64,000 nt of DNA, from NCBI GenBank assembly GCA_013396995.1, contig VWZP01009950.1:124001-188000 (forward strand). The letters run 5' to 3'. The position numbers and the translations under genes were made by a program. Source of the DNA: Dicaeum eximium (lineage: Eukaryota; Chordata; Aves; Passeriformes; Dicaeidae). This document shows positions 37,938 through 50,625 of the stretch, piece by piece (the first letter of the stretch is position 1; each line of letters starts with the position of its first letter). The notes under the pieces are model-generated. The model was not told the DNA's origin and did not search any database. It saw only the letters and a program-made list of their open reading frames with translations.

Positions 37938-38040
37938 CCACAGACTGGTTTGGGTTGGAAGGGACCTCAGAGACCACCTTGTTTCAACAAAGGCAGGGAC
38001 ACCTTCAATTAGATTAGGTTGCTCCAAGTCCCACCCAACC
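37938..38040 (-). mobile_element. CR1 LINE 3' fragment
   Basis: CCACAGACTGGTTTGGGTTG, GAAGGGACCTCAGAGACCAC, GGCAGGGACACCTTCAATTA and GGTTGCTCCAAGTCCCACCC. These are the last about 100 bp of CR1 in reverse complement. Confidence 0.9.
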
Positions 38041-39326
38041 ATCTTATATTTCCATTGTTTAAATTCTGCCTCTCAAATACTGGCATTTCAGCTGAATTGC
38101 TGAGTGTCTGATAACCCCTCTGAGCAGGGACAGTCTTACTGTGCTCTTCTGTGTAGTGTGTGCAGTTGAAACACAGAGAATAAATATAAATGGGATACAG
38201 CTGGTGTCAGATGGTGTGTTTTGTGTTGCTGTGTCAGATTTTGGCCAGAGTTGCTCTGTCATACCCACACATGGCAGATAATGGAGTGCATGGCTTCCTC
38301 CCAGTGCTCCTGGATATCTGACATCTCACAAGTTCTGCTTGGGCTCAGGTGAGCACTGGAACCCAACCAGTAACAATTCCAATTTCCACTCTCCTTGCAC
38401 ACCCAGGAGAGAGTAACCCTGGCTTGTTTTCAGGGAGTTGAGGCATTTCTCAGGAACCTTTTTATGGTTTGCTGAAGAAGGCATTTAAATACCGATGATG
38501 TGGTTGAAGTGATGGTAACTTGCTATATTGCATTGTAGTTTTTAAACTGTGTGTTAGCCTAGGGTCACTAATACTTAGTCCAGAATCATTTCTACACAGT
38601 CCAGGATAAATCTCCCAGTCAAGAAAATGGTTTCAGCTGGACTTCTGATAACTTCAGGCTGTAATTTTAAACATCAACACCCCAACACTTCATGTGAGAA
38701 ATAAACCACAGGCTACTTTTTTACAGCAGTTAACACATTTTTAAATGATCATAACTGACTTGTACTTTTCATATCTATGTAGTTGTTCACAGCACTGGAG
38801 AACTTAAAGGAAGTCACCCAAATGTGAGATACATATCAAAGCTCTTCTAATTATTGTAGACAGCTGAAGCACAATGTGAAGACATTATCTTATGAACAGT
38901 TGGCCTCTCATGTTTTGTTCCCTCCCTTGCGTAAAGCATTTTACAGAGCTGGCAGTTCTGCAGAGTCTGAACTTGATCTTAATGAGAGGAGAAGCAGTAA
39001 CACTTAAAATGAAAGGCTCCTATCAGTCATGATAACAAAATGTGCAGATGTTCTTTATTAAGAGCAGAGTAATTTAATTGTTTTTTCTTGTATCAAGTAC
39101 AAGTTTGTGCTGTAGTTTAAGCCTTTTTAATACCATGTTATCAATAGCTGAAGTCAGTTATTTTGTTGTATGGGCTATTTAGCAGGTGGCTTATTGTGAT
39201 ATAAACCTCTCCAAAGATATTTTTGACTTGTGAACTATGCAGGAGACCTTGTGGCTGACCAGTTCTCTATTGCCCCTGTATTAATTGTTCAGGAGAAATC
39301 CCAGGATTTAAATCAATAATGCTTGA
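38041..39326. other. Unique non-coding DNA
   Basis: No gene or element recognised. Confidence 0.55.
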
Positions 39327-39432
39327 TGTCCAAGGCCAGTTTGGGTGGGACTAGTGGAAGGTGTCCCTGCCCGTGGCAGGGGGTGGGATGGGGTGGTCTT
39401 TAAGGTCCCTTCCCACCCAAAACATTGCAGTG
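39327..39432 (+). mobile_element. CR1 LINE 3' fragment
   Basis: TGTCCAAGGCCAGTTTGGGT, GACTAGTGGAAGGTGTCCCT, GCCCGTGGCAGGGGGTGGGA and TTTAAGGTCCCTTCCCACCC, with a decayed CATTGCAGTG tail. Plus orientation, last about 105 bp of the element. Confidence 0.9.
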
Positions 39433-42400
39433 AGGCAGATGAAATGCAGTGACACCTTGGGAGTGGGTGGCAGCATTTTTTCAGTGTAGAATATGAATAC
39501 AGGGCTCTTGCACTGTAGTTTTGGTGTAGTGATCTATTCAGTTAGCTGTCTGCCTCCTTTGCAAGTGCTGAAATTGCAGCTGGTTTATCAATTGGCAACA
39601 GCACACAAGCCTCTTTCATTCCTCCCTGCTTGGTGCCACCCCATTGCCCATCTCCATGGCCTGGGAGTCCTTCCAGCACTTCCCATCACTGGGGTGGGTC
39701 TGGGCACAGCTGGGGCCCTCCCTGGAGGGACCTTTCCTCCTTCCCTGCCAATCCATTTTCATGAGATACACATGGTACTCCAGAAGCTCAGGCTTGTTTC
39801 AGCAGCACATCTGCCTCGAAAGGCAGACTGTGTACAAACAGCTACACTCAAAGCCAGCTAAATGTTGTGCATTTGGGCTGGGCACATTGGTAAACAAATT
39901 TGGGAAGTGACAGTTTGACTTGGGTCAGTGGAGATGTTCATATGAACAAATAATTATTGTACAAACCATTATAAATCTTAGAGGCTATTATCTTAGAAAA
40001 ATTCTCTTTACATTTCATAATAATGCCTTTTTCTTTTAACACTGGAAGGGAGAGCCTACCACTGTCGGATCTGGAGTTAAACTGTTTGAATGATTTGCAA
40101 TACAAAAATTTAAATTCAACACTCTTCCCTGTTTCTCAAGTGGAGTTGTGGTAGTTATGATTTGTGTGGTGGCACCATTAACATGAAGTTTGGAGGTAAG
40201 AAATAAAGTCAAATTATGATCTGTGAAGGATGTCAGTATTTCAGGATTTTAAACAAATCCTTTCTGAGAAGGAGTCCAAGTTTATGGAATTCACTGTGAA
40301 GTAGAAGCTAGCTGAGCTGCTGTGGAAGTGCAGACTGACTCCAGAGTGATTCAGCAGGTAGGCAGGGCACTGAGGAGCCATGTGGGCAAGGTAGGGAGAA
40401 ACAATTGAAAATCCATGAAGGGTTTTTCCTGTCTTTCTTCAGCACTTTGCTGAACTGATATTGCTTCCATGCTGTGTTTAGACTTGGAGATGCCGAGATA
40501 AAATGAAAAAATACATTTTTTCCTCAGCAAATATGAGCATTTCTTTTTGAAGGAGAGGCATTTTCTTTTCTTGCAGTGCTTAGCTCTTGGCATGTGTGGA
40601 AGAGCTCATCGTAATTCTTCTCAGTAGCTGTGCTGGTAGCACTGGGGGAATTGCTTATTATGCATACAATGTTCATCTTGCTGCTGCCTCTTCCTTCTCC
40701 CTGCACAAAGTCTTTTGTGTCTTTTCAGAACCTGAAGATGGGGGCCCTTTCTTACTTGTTTCCACAGCCCCTTGCAAGCTGGGCTACCTGGTATAACTGG
40801 GCCATCCACAGCCTGACATAGAGAAATAAAAAAGCAGACATGGCAGCTTGAGCTAGTTTTAATTCATCTTTAAGCAGAACCTAATTACAAATGTCTTCCT
40901 GAGTCTAAGCAGTAGCCTCTTTCCTTTTGTGCTCGCTCCATGTGGGAAGTATTTAAGTAATATGTAACTTTAAGCTATTAAATAGCTGTTTTACAGTGTC
41001 ATATCAAGGCAAACTGCAAAGGCTCTGTATGAATCAGAGCTGCTTGGTTAGTCTGACATCCTGTATCCTTGAACTGGCAGACACAGGGAAATCTTTCCAG
41101 ACAGAGTATTTAATAAGTAATGGTTTAGATAAAGTGAATGTATGTATTAGCATCTGGTGCAGCACTACAATTTATGGGCTTTGGGAGTTTTAGCTTTGGG
41201 AGCCAACAGTTCTGAAAACTTATTATTACCATTCTTCATAATAGCTACCAGGAATGCTGTGCACCAAAATGCAGCCCTAGAAGATGTAGGCCAGGGTGGG
41301 GAGAGCTGCACTTCCCTCTCAGGAAAGATTTGTGTATGTGTATGTCCATTGTTCCTATTTCCCTATCAGGGAAGTATTTTCTGTGCTTTTGTGGTGAAAA
41401 CCTCATCTCTATCTAACAAGCTCTCCTGCTGATTCCTGTTGGTCTCAAAATCAGGTAACAAGTTGGGTGAGAGGTGAATATTGTTTCTTGAAAAGCAAGG
41501 GTTATAAAGGAAGAAGAAAAATCCCCATATTTTATAAAATAAGTTACCTAGTCTTTGGTTATGTGTAGCAGTTGGTCAATTATTGTCTGAAAGAATTCAC
41601 ATAATAAATTATCCCCTGTGATGTTTCATCACCTAAATGATCAAAGAAACAGTCAGCCTCAAAAGAACCTTCTTGTTTGCTTCTGTGCTCATGGTTCAGT
41701 TGACAGAGGATGTATGGATTTTTGCTTGCAAAATAATTCCATTTGTACACCTTTTCTTACCTGACCAGGAGGTTTTAACTATTCCCTGTTACAATATGCT
41801 AATGAATTTTCTATTAACTTAACACTTTTGGATGGAGGGAGGAAAGAATAATGCTGCCTTACTAAAGGAATGTAGCGTGATTCATATCAATGCTGCTTGA
41901 GAAAACAACCCCTCCAAAGAGAGAATCCAAATCAGACTCTACTTCCACTTCAAATCTCTGAAGTTTTGAGCAAAGGAAGTAGACTGAGTGCTAATCTCTA
42001 GTGCTGTGGAGTGTCTTGGTTTGTCCTGCCTCAATAATGGCACAGCAGACTTCAGCCTTATTCACTTCATACATGCTCTTAAATTACTATTCACTACTCT
42101 GAAAGGTTGTGTGAGGGTATAAATGCAATTTCTGCTGTGTGTTCATGGTCTCAGGTTGAGGATCCAGTTCAATATTGACCAGAACAAAATCAGTAACACT
42201 TCCACTGGAGACAGCTGAGTAGTGCAGGAGTTTGTGCGAGTCCTCAACACCTGCAGTCTGAGAACAGAGCCAGGTACAGGGGATGAGGGTTATGCTTGGT
42301 TAACTGGTGTGCTCTGCAGCAAAACTACACAGCACACATGTAGCTCTCAACTTGGGGGTGTGTGGCCTTCCTACATTTAACACACCACCCAACATCTCGT

Positions 42401-43371
42401 GGAATGTGGCAGTCAGTGACTTCTGTGCATGGGGCTGCCTCAGGGAAAAGCCGATTGACTTTTTGTTCTCCTCATTGGGGTTCTTTTCCTCTCTCTCTGT
42501 TTTTGTTTTTTTAATAGAAAAAAAAAATCTAGTTGGCCAGAAAGTTATTTCAGGAAAGTAATAAGTGAAAGAGAATGCTTTGCAGTACAAGCTCTTCCTG
42601 GCTACAAAGATACATGGATATTTGCACTGGTTTCCTGAAGACTGGTCTAAGCACCAATGTTAGGCATTCTTTAATGATGTGTGATATTTTGTTTATCTAT
42701 TTTTCTCCCCTTAATAATAAGAAATCTTTTCCTTAAGTGTGATTATTTTATTTACAGTTTTCCACTGATCAATAGTTCCCTTCTATACTAAAGCTATGGG
42801 AGGGCAGAGAGAATGCATTTTTCACGTTTGCATTATTTTCTTTTCTAATTCACTAGAAACCTAGACACCCAGACACAAAATCATCCCTTTCAAAGAATTT
42901 GATTAATGCATTTGTTTCTGCACATATGCTCCTAATGTCGATAATTTCATCTCCACTTTTGAAGATGTGAAGATGTGTTGATGGATACAGCTGTTAGCAT
43001 TGGGAAAACAACTTCAGAAGTGGGGGGTTTTTTGTATCTGCTCTTGTGGCATCAAATAATCTATTAATTCCCAGAAACAGCTGCATGTTTAGCTGTGTGC
43101 AGTTTAAAATTAGCAGTCCTGAGTTCAAGACTCAACTTTAAAATAGTGATTGACATTTTGTTTAATGATGACCTTATTCCCAGGAAGAGGATTAGTACAA
43201 GTCTGTAGCTCTGAGTGCTTTTTTAAGACATTTTGTTGGGAGCTACACAGTGTTCACTTCATAGTGAGCAAAGATGAGGGGTAATGTTGTTCAGGAAAAG
43301 AAGGAAAGATGTGGCATGTTTGGGACTGATCTGTAACAGGTCAGGAAATATATAGACATGGAAACATATAG
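39433..43371. other. Unique non-coding DNA
   Basis: No gene recognised. A GC-richer patch at 39580-39800 opens frames of up to 122 codons without a domain, and another at 40560-40810 is open on both strands. No splice or poly(A) context supports either as a gene. Confidence 0.5.
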
Positions 43372-43770
43372 CCATGGAATGGCCTGGGTTGGAAAGGGCC
43401 TTAAAACTCATCCCATTCCACCCCCTGCCATGGGCAGAGACACCTTCCACTGTCCCAGGCTGCTCCAAGCTCCATCCAACCTGGCCTTGGACACTGCCAG
43501 GGATGGGGCAGCCACAGCTTCTCTGGGCACCCTGTGCCAGGGCTCAGCACCACCTTCACAGGGAACAATTTCTTCCTAATATCCCATCTAACCCTGCTCT
43601 CTGTCAGTTTGAAGGCATCCCCTTCATCCTGTGACTCCAGGCCCTTGTCCAAAGTCTCTCTTCACGTTTCTTGCAAGCACCCTTCAGGTACTGGAAAGCC
43701 ACAATTAGGTGACCCCAAAGCTTCTCTTTTCCAGGCTGAACAAGCTCAATTCTCCCAGCATTTCCTCTGC
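43372..43770 (-). mobile_element. CR1 LINE fragment, about 400 bp
   Basis: The longest CR1 copy here. In order on plus: CATGGAATGGCCTGGGTTGG, CCCTGCCATGGGCAGAGACA, GGCTGCTCCAAGCTCCATCC, GGATGGGGCAGCCACAGCTT, CTTCCTAATATCCCATCTAA, CTCCAGGCCCTTGTCCAAAG, GGTACTGGAAAGCCACAATT and TTCTCTTTTCCAGGCTGAAC. It covers the 3' UTR and reaches the end of ORF2 in reverse complement. Open frames over it on both strands are repeat-derived. Confidence 0.95.
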
Positions 43771-46700
43771 CTCAGTTGTATGAAAGTGAAGAGCTGAAAA
43801 TGAGTTGGTGGCTGAACTTGCTCCTGTATGAATAGTCCTGCTCCTGCTGGGGTCGTTCCTTGGTGATCACTTTAACTCTTTGATCTCTGGTTGTTGGCCC
43901 TCACTTGGAAGTTTCCTTGCACTATCAGGCTTTTCTGCTCCCAGTCTAACTGGGTTTGTAGTATTAAATGCCATCCCAGTATTTATTTGCCCACGTCTGC
44001 CAAACACTTGTATTTTTTCCTGCTGGGAAGATAGAGTGGGTGGAACTTGCTAATCTGAACAAGTAGTTACGCATTTCAGTATATTTAAGCTATTCTTTAA
44101 TGTTTAATGACATGATTTTGTTTTGACGGATGAATGTTGTTTCAGTAGATCTGCAGTGACATTGCTCCATTTTGACTTTGTGCTGTCAGCTTGGTACATT
44201 TATCCTGACACTGTTGTATTTCATCTTGATACCATATTCTTGATTTGACATTGCAGTGCCACCTCCATAAATTTGTATTGATGTTCTTAACTCTTTTTCT
44301 TCATATTTTTTTCAAAGTGAGTGAAAGCCTGACACAGTTAGAATTGGGAGCAATACAAAGGCAGGATTGTGGAGATGTATCCCAGGGAAATTAAAAGGGC
44401 AGAGCTTGTGCTCAGTGGGGAGAATCCAGGCGTGCAAGACGTGTGGGTGGTGCTTAGAGAGAGCAATGAGACATTCTGGGAGGGGGCCACCTTAGAGAAA
44501 TGCATGTCAGCACAGCCTTAACTTTTCCAACTCAGACAGGCTGTACCACCCTTTCCTCTTTTGGGCTTCCTTCTTAGCTGTTGTCTGGACTATGTGTGTT
44601 TAATGTAAAATATTCCAACTTTTCCGTGAAGTCTGGGAAATAACATATCCACGAAAAGGTAACATTATGAACCTTGAAAGTGTTCAGTTTAAAATCCCCC
44701 TCTTTTTTTTTTTTTTAATGTAGTCATTTAGTAATTTAATGCCTAGGTTTTTTTTAATCAAGTCTGTTGCCAAGTTCATTTTTTTCCTCCATGTTTGAGC
44801 ATGCTTCATCAAAAGCATGTGGAAATGGAGGCAGAGTTAATGACGCACTTGTATCTCCATTTTGCCATCATCATAAAATCCTGAATCCTACTCCAGATGA
44901 TTAGTAAATAAGATGAAGTAATTTAGCTGAGAGAATTGACTAGCTACAGTGCATGAACTGTAATTGTGATGTTAATGTCAAATATAGTTAGCAATTTCCT
45001 GTTATATTCTGCTCTTGAGCATGATTTTTTTTCCTTTGAAACCTGTATGGAAGTAACTGGAACCTGGGTCTTGAGGTCCCAGCCAACAAAGTATATTTTG
45101 GCTTGTGAACTGGGGAAAAAAAAACATTTATATGTTTTTGTGTTAAAGGATTCCATAATACAGGCCATGAAGAACATCTCTGTGCTTGGAAGTCAAAGGC
45201 TGGTTATAAGGAGGGACATTTTACACCCTCTAGGACAGCCAAGCACTAGGACAGAATGTCTGGAGAACCTGTCAGTCTCTATCCTTCAAAGTTTTCAACA
45301 GCCAACTGGATTAAGTCTTGAGTGATTAAAGATGTATCAGTGTTATAGGTCAAAGGCTCTGTAATTCTCTGGGATGTTTTTTTGTGTTTTTTAAGGCAGT
45401 AAAAGCCGTGTCCGTGGCTCCATGCTGATCTTCCCAACACAGCAGAGTCACCATGGATGCTCTCCATCCATCTGCATGGTGGTCACAATTCCAGGCTGGA
45501 GAAAATAGGCAGGAAATGTCAAAAGTGCCAATAAACTGTGCAGTTTCTTAGCTGGGAAGTTGTTCATATGCCATTGGAAGCAACAGGTTAAGTGGAGCTC
45601 AGGATACCAGAGAGAATGGACTCATTGTTCCAGTCTTGTATGATATCTCTCCATTATTCCTCTCTGGAAAGCTGTGGTTTCACCTCAACACCTAGATAAT
45701 ATTTTCTATTGTGTCTATCCTTACAATTAACCCACTTGACATTTTTAAAAGCAATTAGAAAAGAGAGAAGAAAAGATTAGTGCATTTTTCATAAGAACTT
45801 TCCTAAGAGCTCATTGAAATGGCAGTGGGGATGTTGGGGGGAGGACAGAGAATTATTATTATTATTGCAATATGCCATGATCTGAACAATTAATGGGATA
45901 CATCTGTAGCATCTGCCAGAGCCTGGAGATCTCACTGGTCTGAAAGTGAGAGGGGGGCAAAAGGTGTCTTTAGTTAAATATGTCCACATTAATGTTCAGC
46001 CTGGCTTTTACAGTTTAGACTTTAAACTTTGCTGAAATTCTTTGGCACTGGTTTATTGCTGGTCTTCAGCAACCTACAGGAGAGTTGGCAAAATGATAAC
46101 CTGAGAGTAATGGTGATATTTTACTTAATTTCTTTTCATTTGCAGACTTAAAATAGCTCAGCAATTTCTGCTTGCTATTCCAATGTACCTACAACAACTA
46201 TTAATAATGGGCTTTTCTCTTTCCACCTCCCTGTCTTTTCTCTTAGGGAGGTGAGTTATTTAATTGTGCAGCATTTTTGACTCATCTCCTCATAATTCTT
46301 GCTTAGTTACCAGGAAACATATGTTATGGTGTACACCTAAATGATTATATTTTGAAACTAAATTTTTTTCAGCTGTCAAGTGATAGTCTTACCCACAAAA
46401 TTCTGATTTATCAGTGCCATGTGGGACTTGTTTTTTAAATTGGTAGGTAATGCTTTACCAGCAGCACAACCTCAAAGACCCCAGTTTTATTAAAGCCTGT
46501 GGATTAGGTTCTCAATTACTTTTAGCTCCAGTTACAATTAAACTAAAGTTGGAAGAAATTACTGGCCTGCTGTAAAGGTCTCTGGAACAAAAGAAGATGA
46601 GAAATCACTTATTTTCCAGCAGGCACCAAAACAAATTGCACTTGGTGTTCCAAGTGGTCAGGGCTGCAGCCAGGCTGGGCTCACTCTGCTCCCTGCCCTG

Positions 46701-48193
46701 CTTAGTGCAAGAGGAGCTGTGAAATACCCCACAGACTTCTGGATGAGTGTGAGTCAAGTTCCCTGTGGAGGATTTTTGTAATCCTTGTTTGGTGCAGAGC
46801 TGAGGAGAGCTGGGGATGGGAGGTGTTAGTGTGGGAGGAGCTGATTCTGCCAGATCTATGGGGAGCCATATGGGTACTGCCACTGCCCATCTGCCAAGTG
46901 TGTCCATAGATGTCTCTAAATACCTTTGGGGTTTCATTTCTGCCATGGAGTTCCTACTGAAAACCTCCCAGAGTAGCACAGCTGTTGCACAGGATTTGCA
47001 GCTCTGATACACAGAGTGCACTGCTCATGCAGGTCACTAACCCAGGAGCTTTAAACTCCCCAGAATTTCCATTTATATATACCAGTGTGTATTTAAAAAT
47101 ATTTTTTTTTCCCATACTGTTTGCCATAAGATAGCATCTGAAATTGCCTGGCTTTATGCTGTACTTAAACCAGAAGACATCTCTAGTAACTGTTTGGTAA
47201 TAATTATAAAACTTTGACTGCAGAGCTGCTTAGAATATGTGAAGAATAAAGCCATGAATTTAAAAAAAAGGGAGGTAGAGGGGGGAAAAGGAAGGGAAAA
47301 ATGCACAATGAAAGATTAATTAACATACAACTTTATTAAAATATAGAGTGCCATTATACATCATGCAGCCATGAGAAATGTACTGTTTCACTGAAAAGAA
47401 CTGGTAGTGTTGTAGGCCCTGATTCTGTACTCACATTTATGAGGATGCTCCTTCCTTTTGAAGCCATTAGGATGCAGAGTTTGTCTTCACCCAGCAGTTT
47501 GCCCGTAGCCGAGTCTCAGGACTGTATTATCGCATCAGTTGTGAGCAGAACTTTCCATTAATCAATAATAAAGCCTGCTTTGAAAAAATCTCCAGCTGCT
47601 TCCCAAATAAATTAGTAATTTATTGTTAAATGGAGCATTGGTATTACAACAAAACCATTTCCGAATCTTTGAAATTAAAACCAGAAGTTTTTTTTTACAA
47701 GGTGTGTGATAACTTTCAACAAGGTTAGTTGTAGTATGTCATTTTGTTTATGTCATTTGGTTTATTTAATTTTGCAGATTCCCTGTGATTTCACTGTATT
47801 TCCTTACAGAGCTGTAGTGTGCATTTGGGCAGAGGAGGGAAAGGATCAGTTGTCTATACATTTTGTAAGAGATGGAAGTAATTGGATCTGAATGTGCTTG
47901 ATCACTTAATACCCAAAGCATTATGGAAGGATTCCTTTTTCATAATGATACATTTCCATTTTTCATCTCAAAGAATTGAAATGTGATGGGAATTTCTTTG
48001 CTACCTATGAAAGGGGAGCTGAGTCTGTAAGAAAACAATATCCAGGTAAGTCTTATGACTTTTTCTCTTACAAGAATAAGAAAAAAGCCTTGGCATACTT
48101 AGGTGTAACAGTCATGTCCTTCCTTGATCTGATACTGCAATGGGAAGGTCTTTGCAGAGCAGTTGATACTGAGCAGAAAACAGTGGTAAAGTC
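43771..48193. other. Unique non-coding DNA
   Basis: No gene recognised. Includes T14 at 44703-44716 and an (ATT)5 run at 45852-45867. The minus frame of 138 codons at 46605-47021 has no domain. A repeat-poor AT-rich stretch at 47320-47660 is listed as candidate regulatory DNA, and a possible exon-like block at 47974-48045 as a finding. Confidence 0.5.
47320..47660. promoter_or_regulatory. Candidate conserved non-coding element
   Basis: Contains GATTAATTAACATACAAC, TTAATCAATAATAAAGCC and AAATTAGTAATTTATTG, and a central block GTAGGCCCTGATTCTGTACT. That block recalls an old interspersed repeat word common in turtle and crocodile DNA. CpG words (CCCGTAGCCGAGTC, TATCGCATC) persist in the middle. 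It could be an enhancer exapted from an ancient amniote repeat, or just decayed repeat; this is inference. Confidence 0.25.
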
Positions 48194-48548
48194 ATGGAAG
48201 GGACCTTAGAGGGACCTGCCATGTCAGGGACACCTTCCACTATCCCAGGTTGCTCCAAGCCTCATCCAGCCTGACCTTGGACACTTCCAGGGAGCCAGGG
48301 GCAGCCACAGCTTCTCTGGGCACCCTGTGCCAGGGCTCAGCACCTCCGCAGGGGAGAATTCCTTCGCAGTATCCCAGCTAACCCTGCCCCCTGTCAGTGG
48401 GAAGCCATTCCCTGTGTGCTGTCCTTCCATCCCTTATCCAAAGTCCCTCTCCAGCTCTCCAGAAGTCCCTTTAGGGCTCTAAGTTCTCCGCAGAGCTTTC
48501 TCTTTTCCAGGCTGTCCCAGGCTGTCCCAGCCTGGCTCCAGAGCAGAG
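48194..48548 (-). mobile_element. CR1 LINE fragment, about 355 bp
   Basis: CATGGAAGGGACCTTAGAGG, GTCAGGGACACCTTCCACTA, GGTTGCTCCAAGCCTCATCC, GCAGCCACAGCTTCTCTGGG, GAGAATTCCTTCGCAGTATC, AACCCTGCCCCCTGTCAGTG and TTTCTCTTTTCCAGGCTGTC. CR1 in reverse complement, with a small internal duplication of GGCTGTCCCA near 48512-48532. Confidence 0.94.
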
Positions 48549-48936
48549 CAAACATGAGTAAGTAGTGCTGATTGCTCCAGTGGACTTCAAAGAGAGAGGG
48601 AGAGAGGCAGTGCTCGGTGCCCTGCTCCCATATGTTCTTGGAGCCAACTACTTTACTGAGTGAGTGTAACAGTAGTCTCAGAGGAAAACCCCTGCTGGTG
48701 AACAGAAGGCAGGCAGCACTTAACTGATTTTAAATATAGAGTACTACTGCTGTAATAAAAAGGAAGAAAACCAGAATGTCTGGTAGATTTGCAGCAGTTT
48801 TTATTTTAAGTGAGCAGAGCACAAGTGGTGTAGAAAACCAGGATGCTGGAGGGAAAGCAGGCTTGACTTGAAGGAAGTGAAACCTTTAGAAGTTGGAAGA
48901 AACCCCCAGGAGCTGCTGATCTTTGTGTGCCCATCC
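48549..48936. other. Unique DNA between a CR1 and an LTR
   Basis: Includes a short purine-rich GAGAGAGGGAGAGAGG patch near 48590-48607. No retroviral internal sequence is recognisable next to the LTR. Confidence 0.5.
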
Positions 48937-49393
48937 TGTTGCCTCAGGTTTTAGCTTTTCTATTTTTCAGATTCTGTGCTGCTTTAGTGTGTAGTTCTGA
49001 GCTACATATTATGGGATGGTGAGCTCTCTTAACAGAGCAGGGAGACAAAACAATTCCTTCTCTAGCTGGGGACCAAGGACAGATGATCCAAATCTCAGGC
49101 CCAGGGGCATAAACAACGTGGACTGAAGAGAGAAAAACAAGAAGGATGGGACTTCATAACACAAAGCTGTAATTGGACAATTAGCTCCAATATCCAAATG
49201 GACCAGAACTGATCAAAGTGCCAGAGCCCGTGCCTGGTGTCCATTTTGTGACCATTTTGGTTCATCCTGGGTGCAGCCCTGGCTGGGCTCTTGTGCTGCC
49301 CAAGGTGGATCCATTGAGGCCTTTTAATAAATCCCTACTTTATCCTTTAACTCTGTCTGGTCTCTGTTCTAGGTCAGCCTTCCCAAGGCATCA
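48937..49393 (+). mobile_element. Probable solo LTR of an avian endogenous retrovirus
   Basis: About 457 bp, beginning TGTTGCC and ending GGCATCA. The two ends form an imperfect terminal inverted repeat (TGTTGCC against TGATGCC, 6 of 7), as expected for LTR edges. An AATAAA signal at 49326-49331 is followed by CCCTACTTTATCCTTTAACT and CTGTCTGGTCTCTGTTCTAG, an arrangement like the R-U5 of songbird ERV LTRs as I remember them. Flanks ATCC (48933-48936) and GTCC (49394-49397) could be a 4-bp target duplication with one change, which is weak. No primer-binding site or gag follows, so it is a solo LTR. The family is not assigned; an ERVL-type LTR is plausible. Confidence 0.75.
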
Positions 49394-50625
49394 GTCCCTC
49401 TCTAATCTGTGCATGTGGTAAGGACACACAAAATTCCACAGAGGAAATGGGCCCTCTCCTCCCACTGCTCCCAGCAGGATGCTGTAACAAGGGCTCAGAT
49501 TCCAGATGACTTCATAGACTCAATGGACCATTCCATATCACATTCACTATAGAATTATGTTAAAGCACAAATGTTGTGCAACAGATTACAGTGGTCAAAA
49601 TACAAAAGGAAAGAACGAGGCAGATTAGCTGGAATGCACCAGTTGTTTTGTACAAATCTAGTCATGCAGAACAGCTGTAAATACAGTTTAAACAGCCACC
49701 AAGACCTCAATTATTCTCCTACTTGTTCATATAGATTAGTATGGTCTTGCTCTATAGCTAAGTGATTTAAACAACAATTCTGGGAGCGACTGATGAGGTT
49801 CATTTACACCAGTGTAAATCTACAGCTTCTGTTTTTCAATTAAATTTTTATGTATCAAGCTATTCATCATTCCTTTTAAATGGAATGATGGTCTCTGGAA
49901 CTCTTGTGGAACTCTAGATGGGCTATTATTCATTTAGTGAAATGGGAGAAAAATCCAAGAATTTTTTTTAGATTTTATTCTTGGAGCAAATAAAGATTAT
50001 GTATCAGCTTAGAGCAAATCTTCTAAGAGGCTAATTAATAAAAGAAATTTAAAAAGGTAATAGTAAGAGAGATTGTCTGTTATCAAGTAAGCAAAGTGTG
50101 ATAGAGAAGTTATCTTTCAATACCAATGTGAATTTGGATTCATTTTAGAACCAGTAATAGAAAGTTTTCCCTGAATTGCTCCACAAGTGCTGTCACTAAC
50201 CTGATGGGTTTCAGGTTGGAATTACAAGCAGTCAGGTATTTAAAACCATGTTTGTTCTTAAACTTTATTTGGTATCCCATTGGTGCGAGGGGATTGCAGC
50301 AGGACACTAATTCAGGTATTGCAATATTATTTGGCTCCTTTTCAGGCTGAGTAGCATCTTACTTCATAGGGATTATTGATTTTTATGGGGCTATTCCTCA
50401 AGAAAATTTGTGGGTAACTCAGTAAGGATGTAGTGTGGCCTAATGTAGTTTGGGAATTTGGACTAGTAAGTCACAAAAGACATTCAAGAGAATAGCTGAA
50501 GGATCTTGAGCTTAGAACTTTCTGATTTGCAGTGCTGCTTTTCTTTTCTAGGACTTGAAGTGCTGTTGTAATAAATCTTGCCTTGGTAATGAGGAAATAC
50601 ATTCACTGCAGGGACTGTAGTGTTA
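49394..50625. other. Unique AT-rich non-coding DNA
   Basis: No gene recognised. Contains the inverted repeat ATTTACAC-CA-GTGTAAAT at 49802-49819. Confidence 0.55.

Noticed and set aside
46605..47021. 138-codon minus-strand frame
   Set aside because: No domain, proline/serine-rich composition, and another minus frame is open across the same bases.
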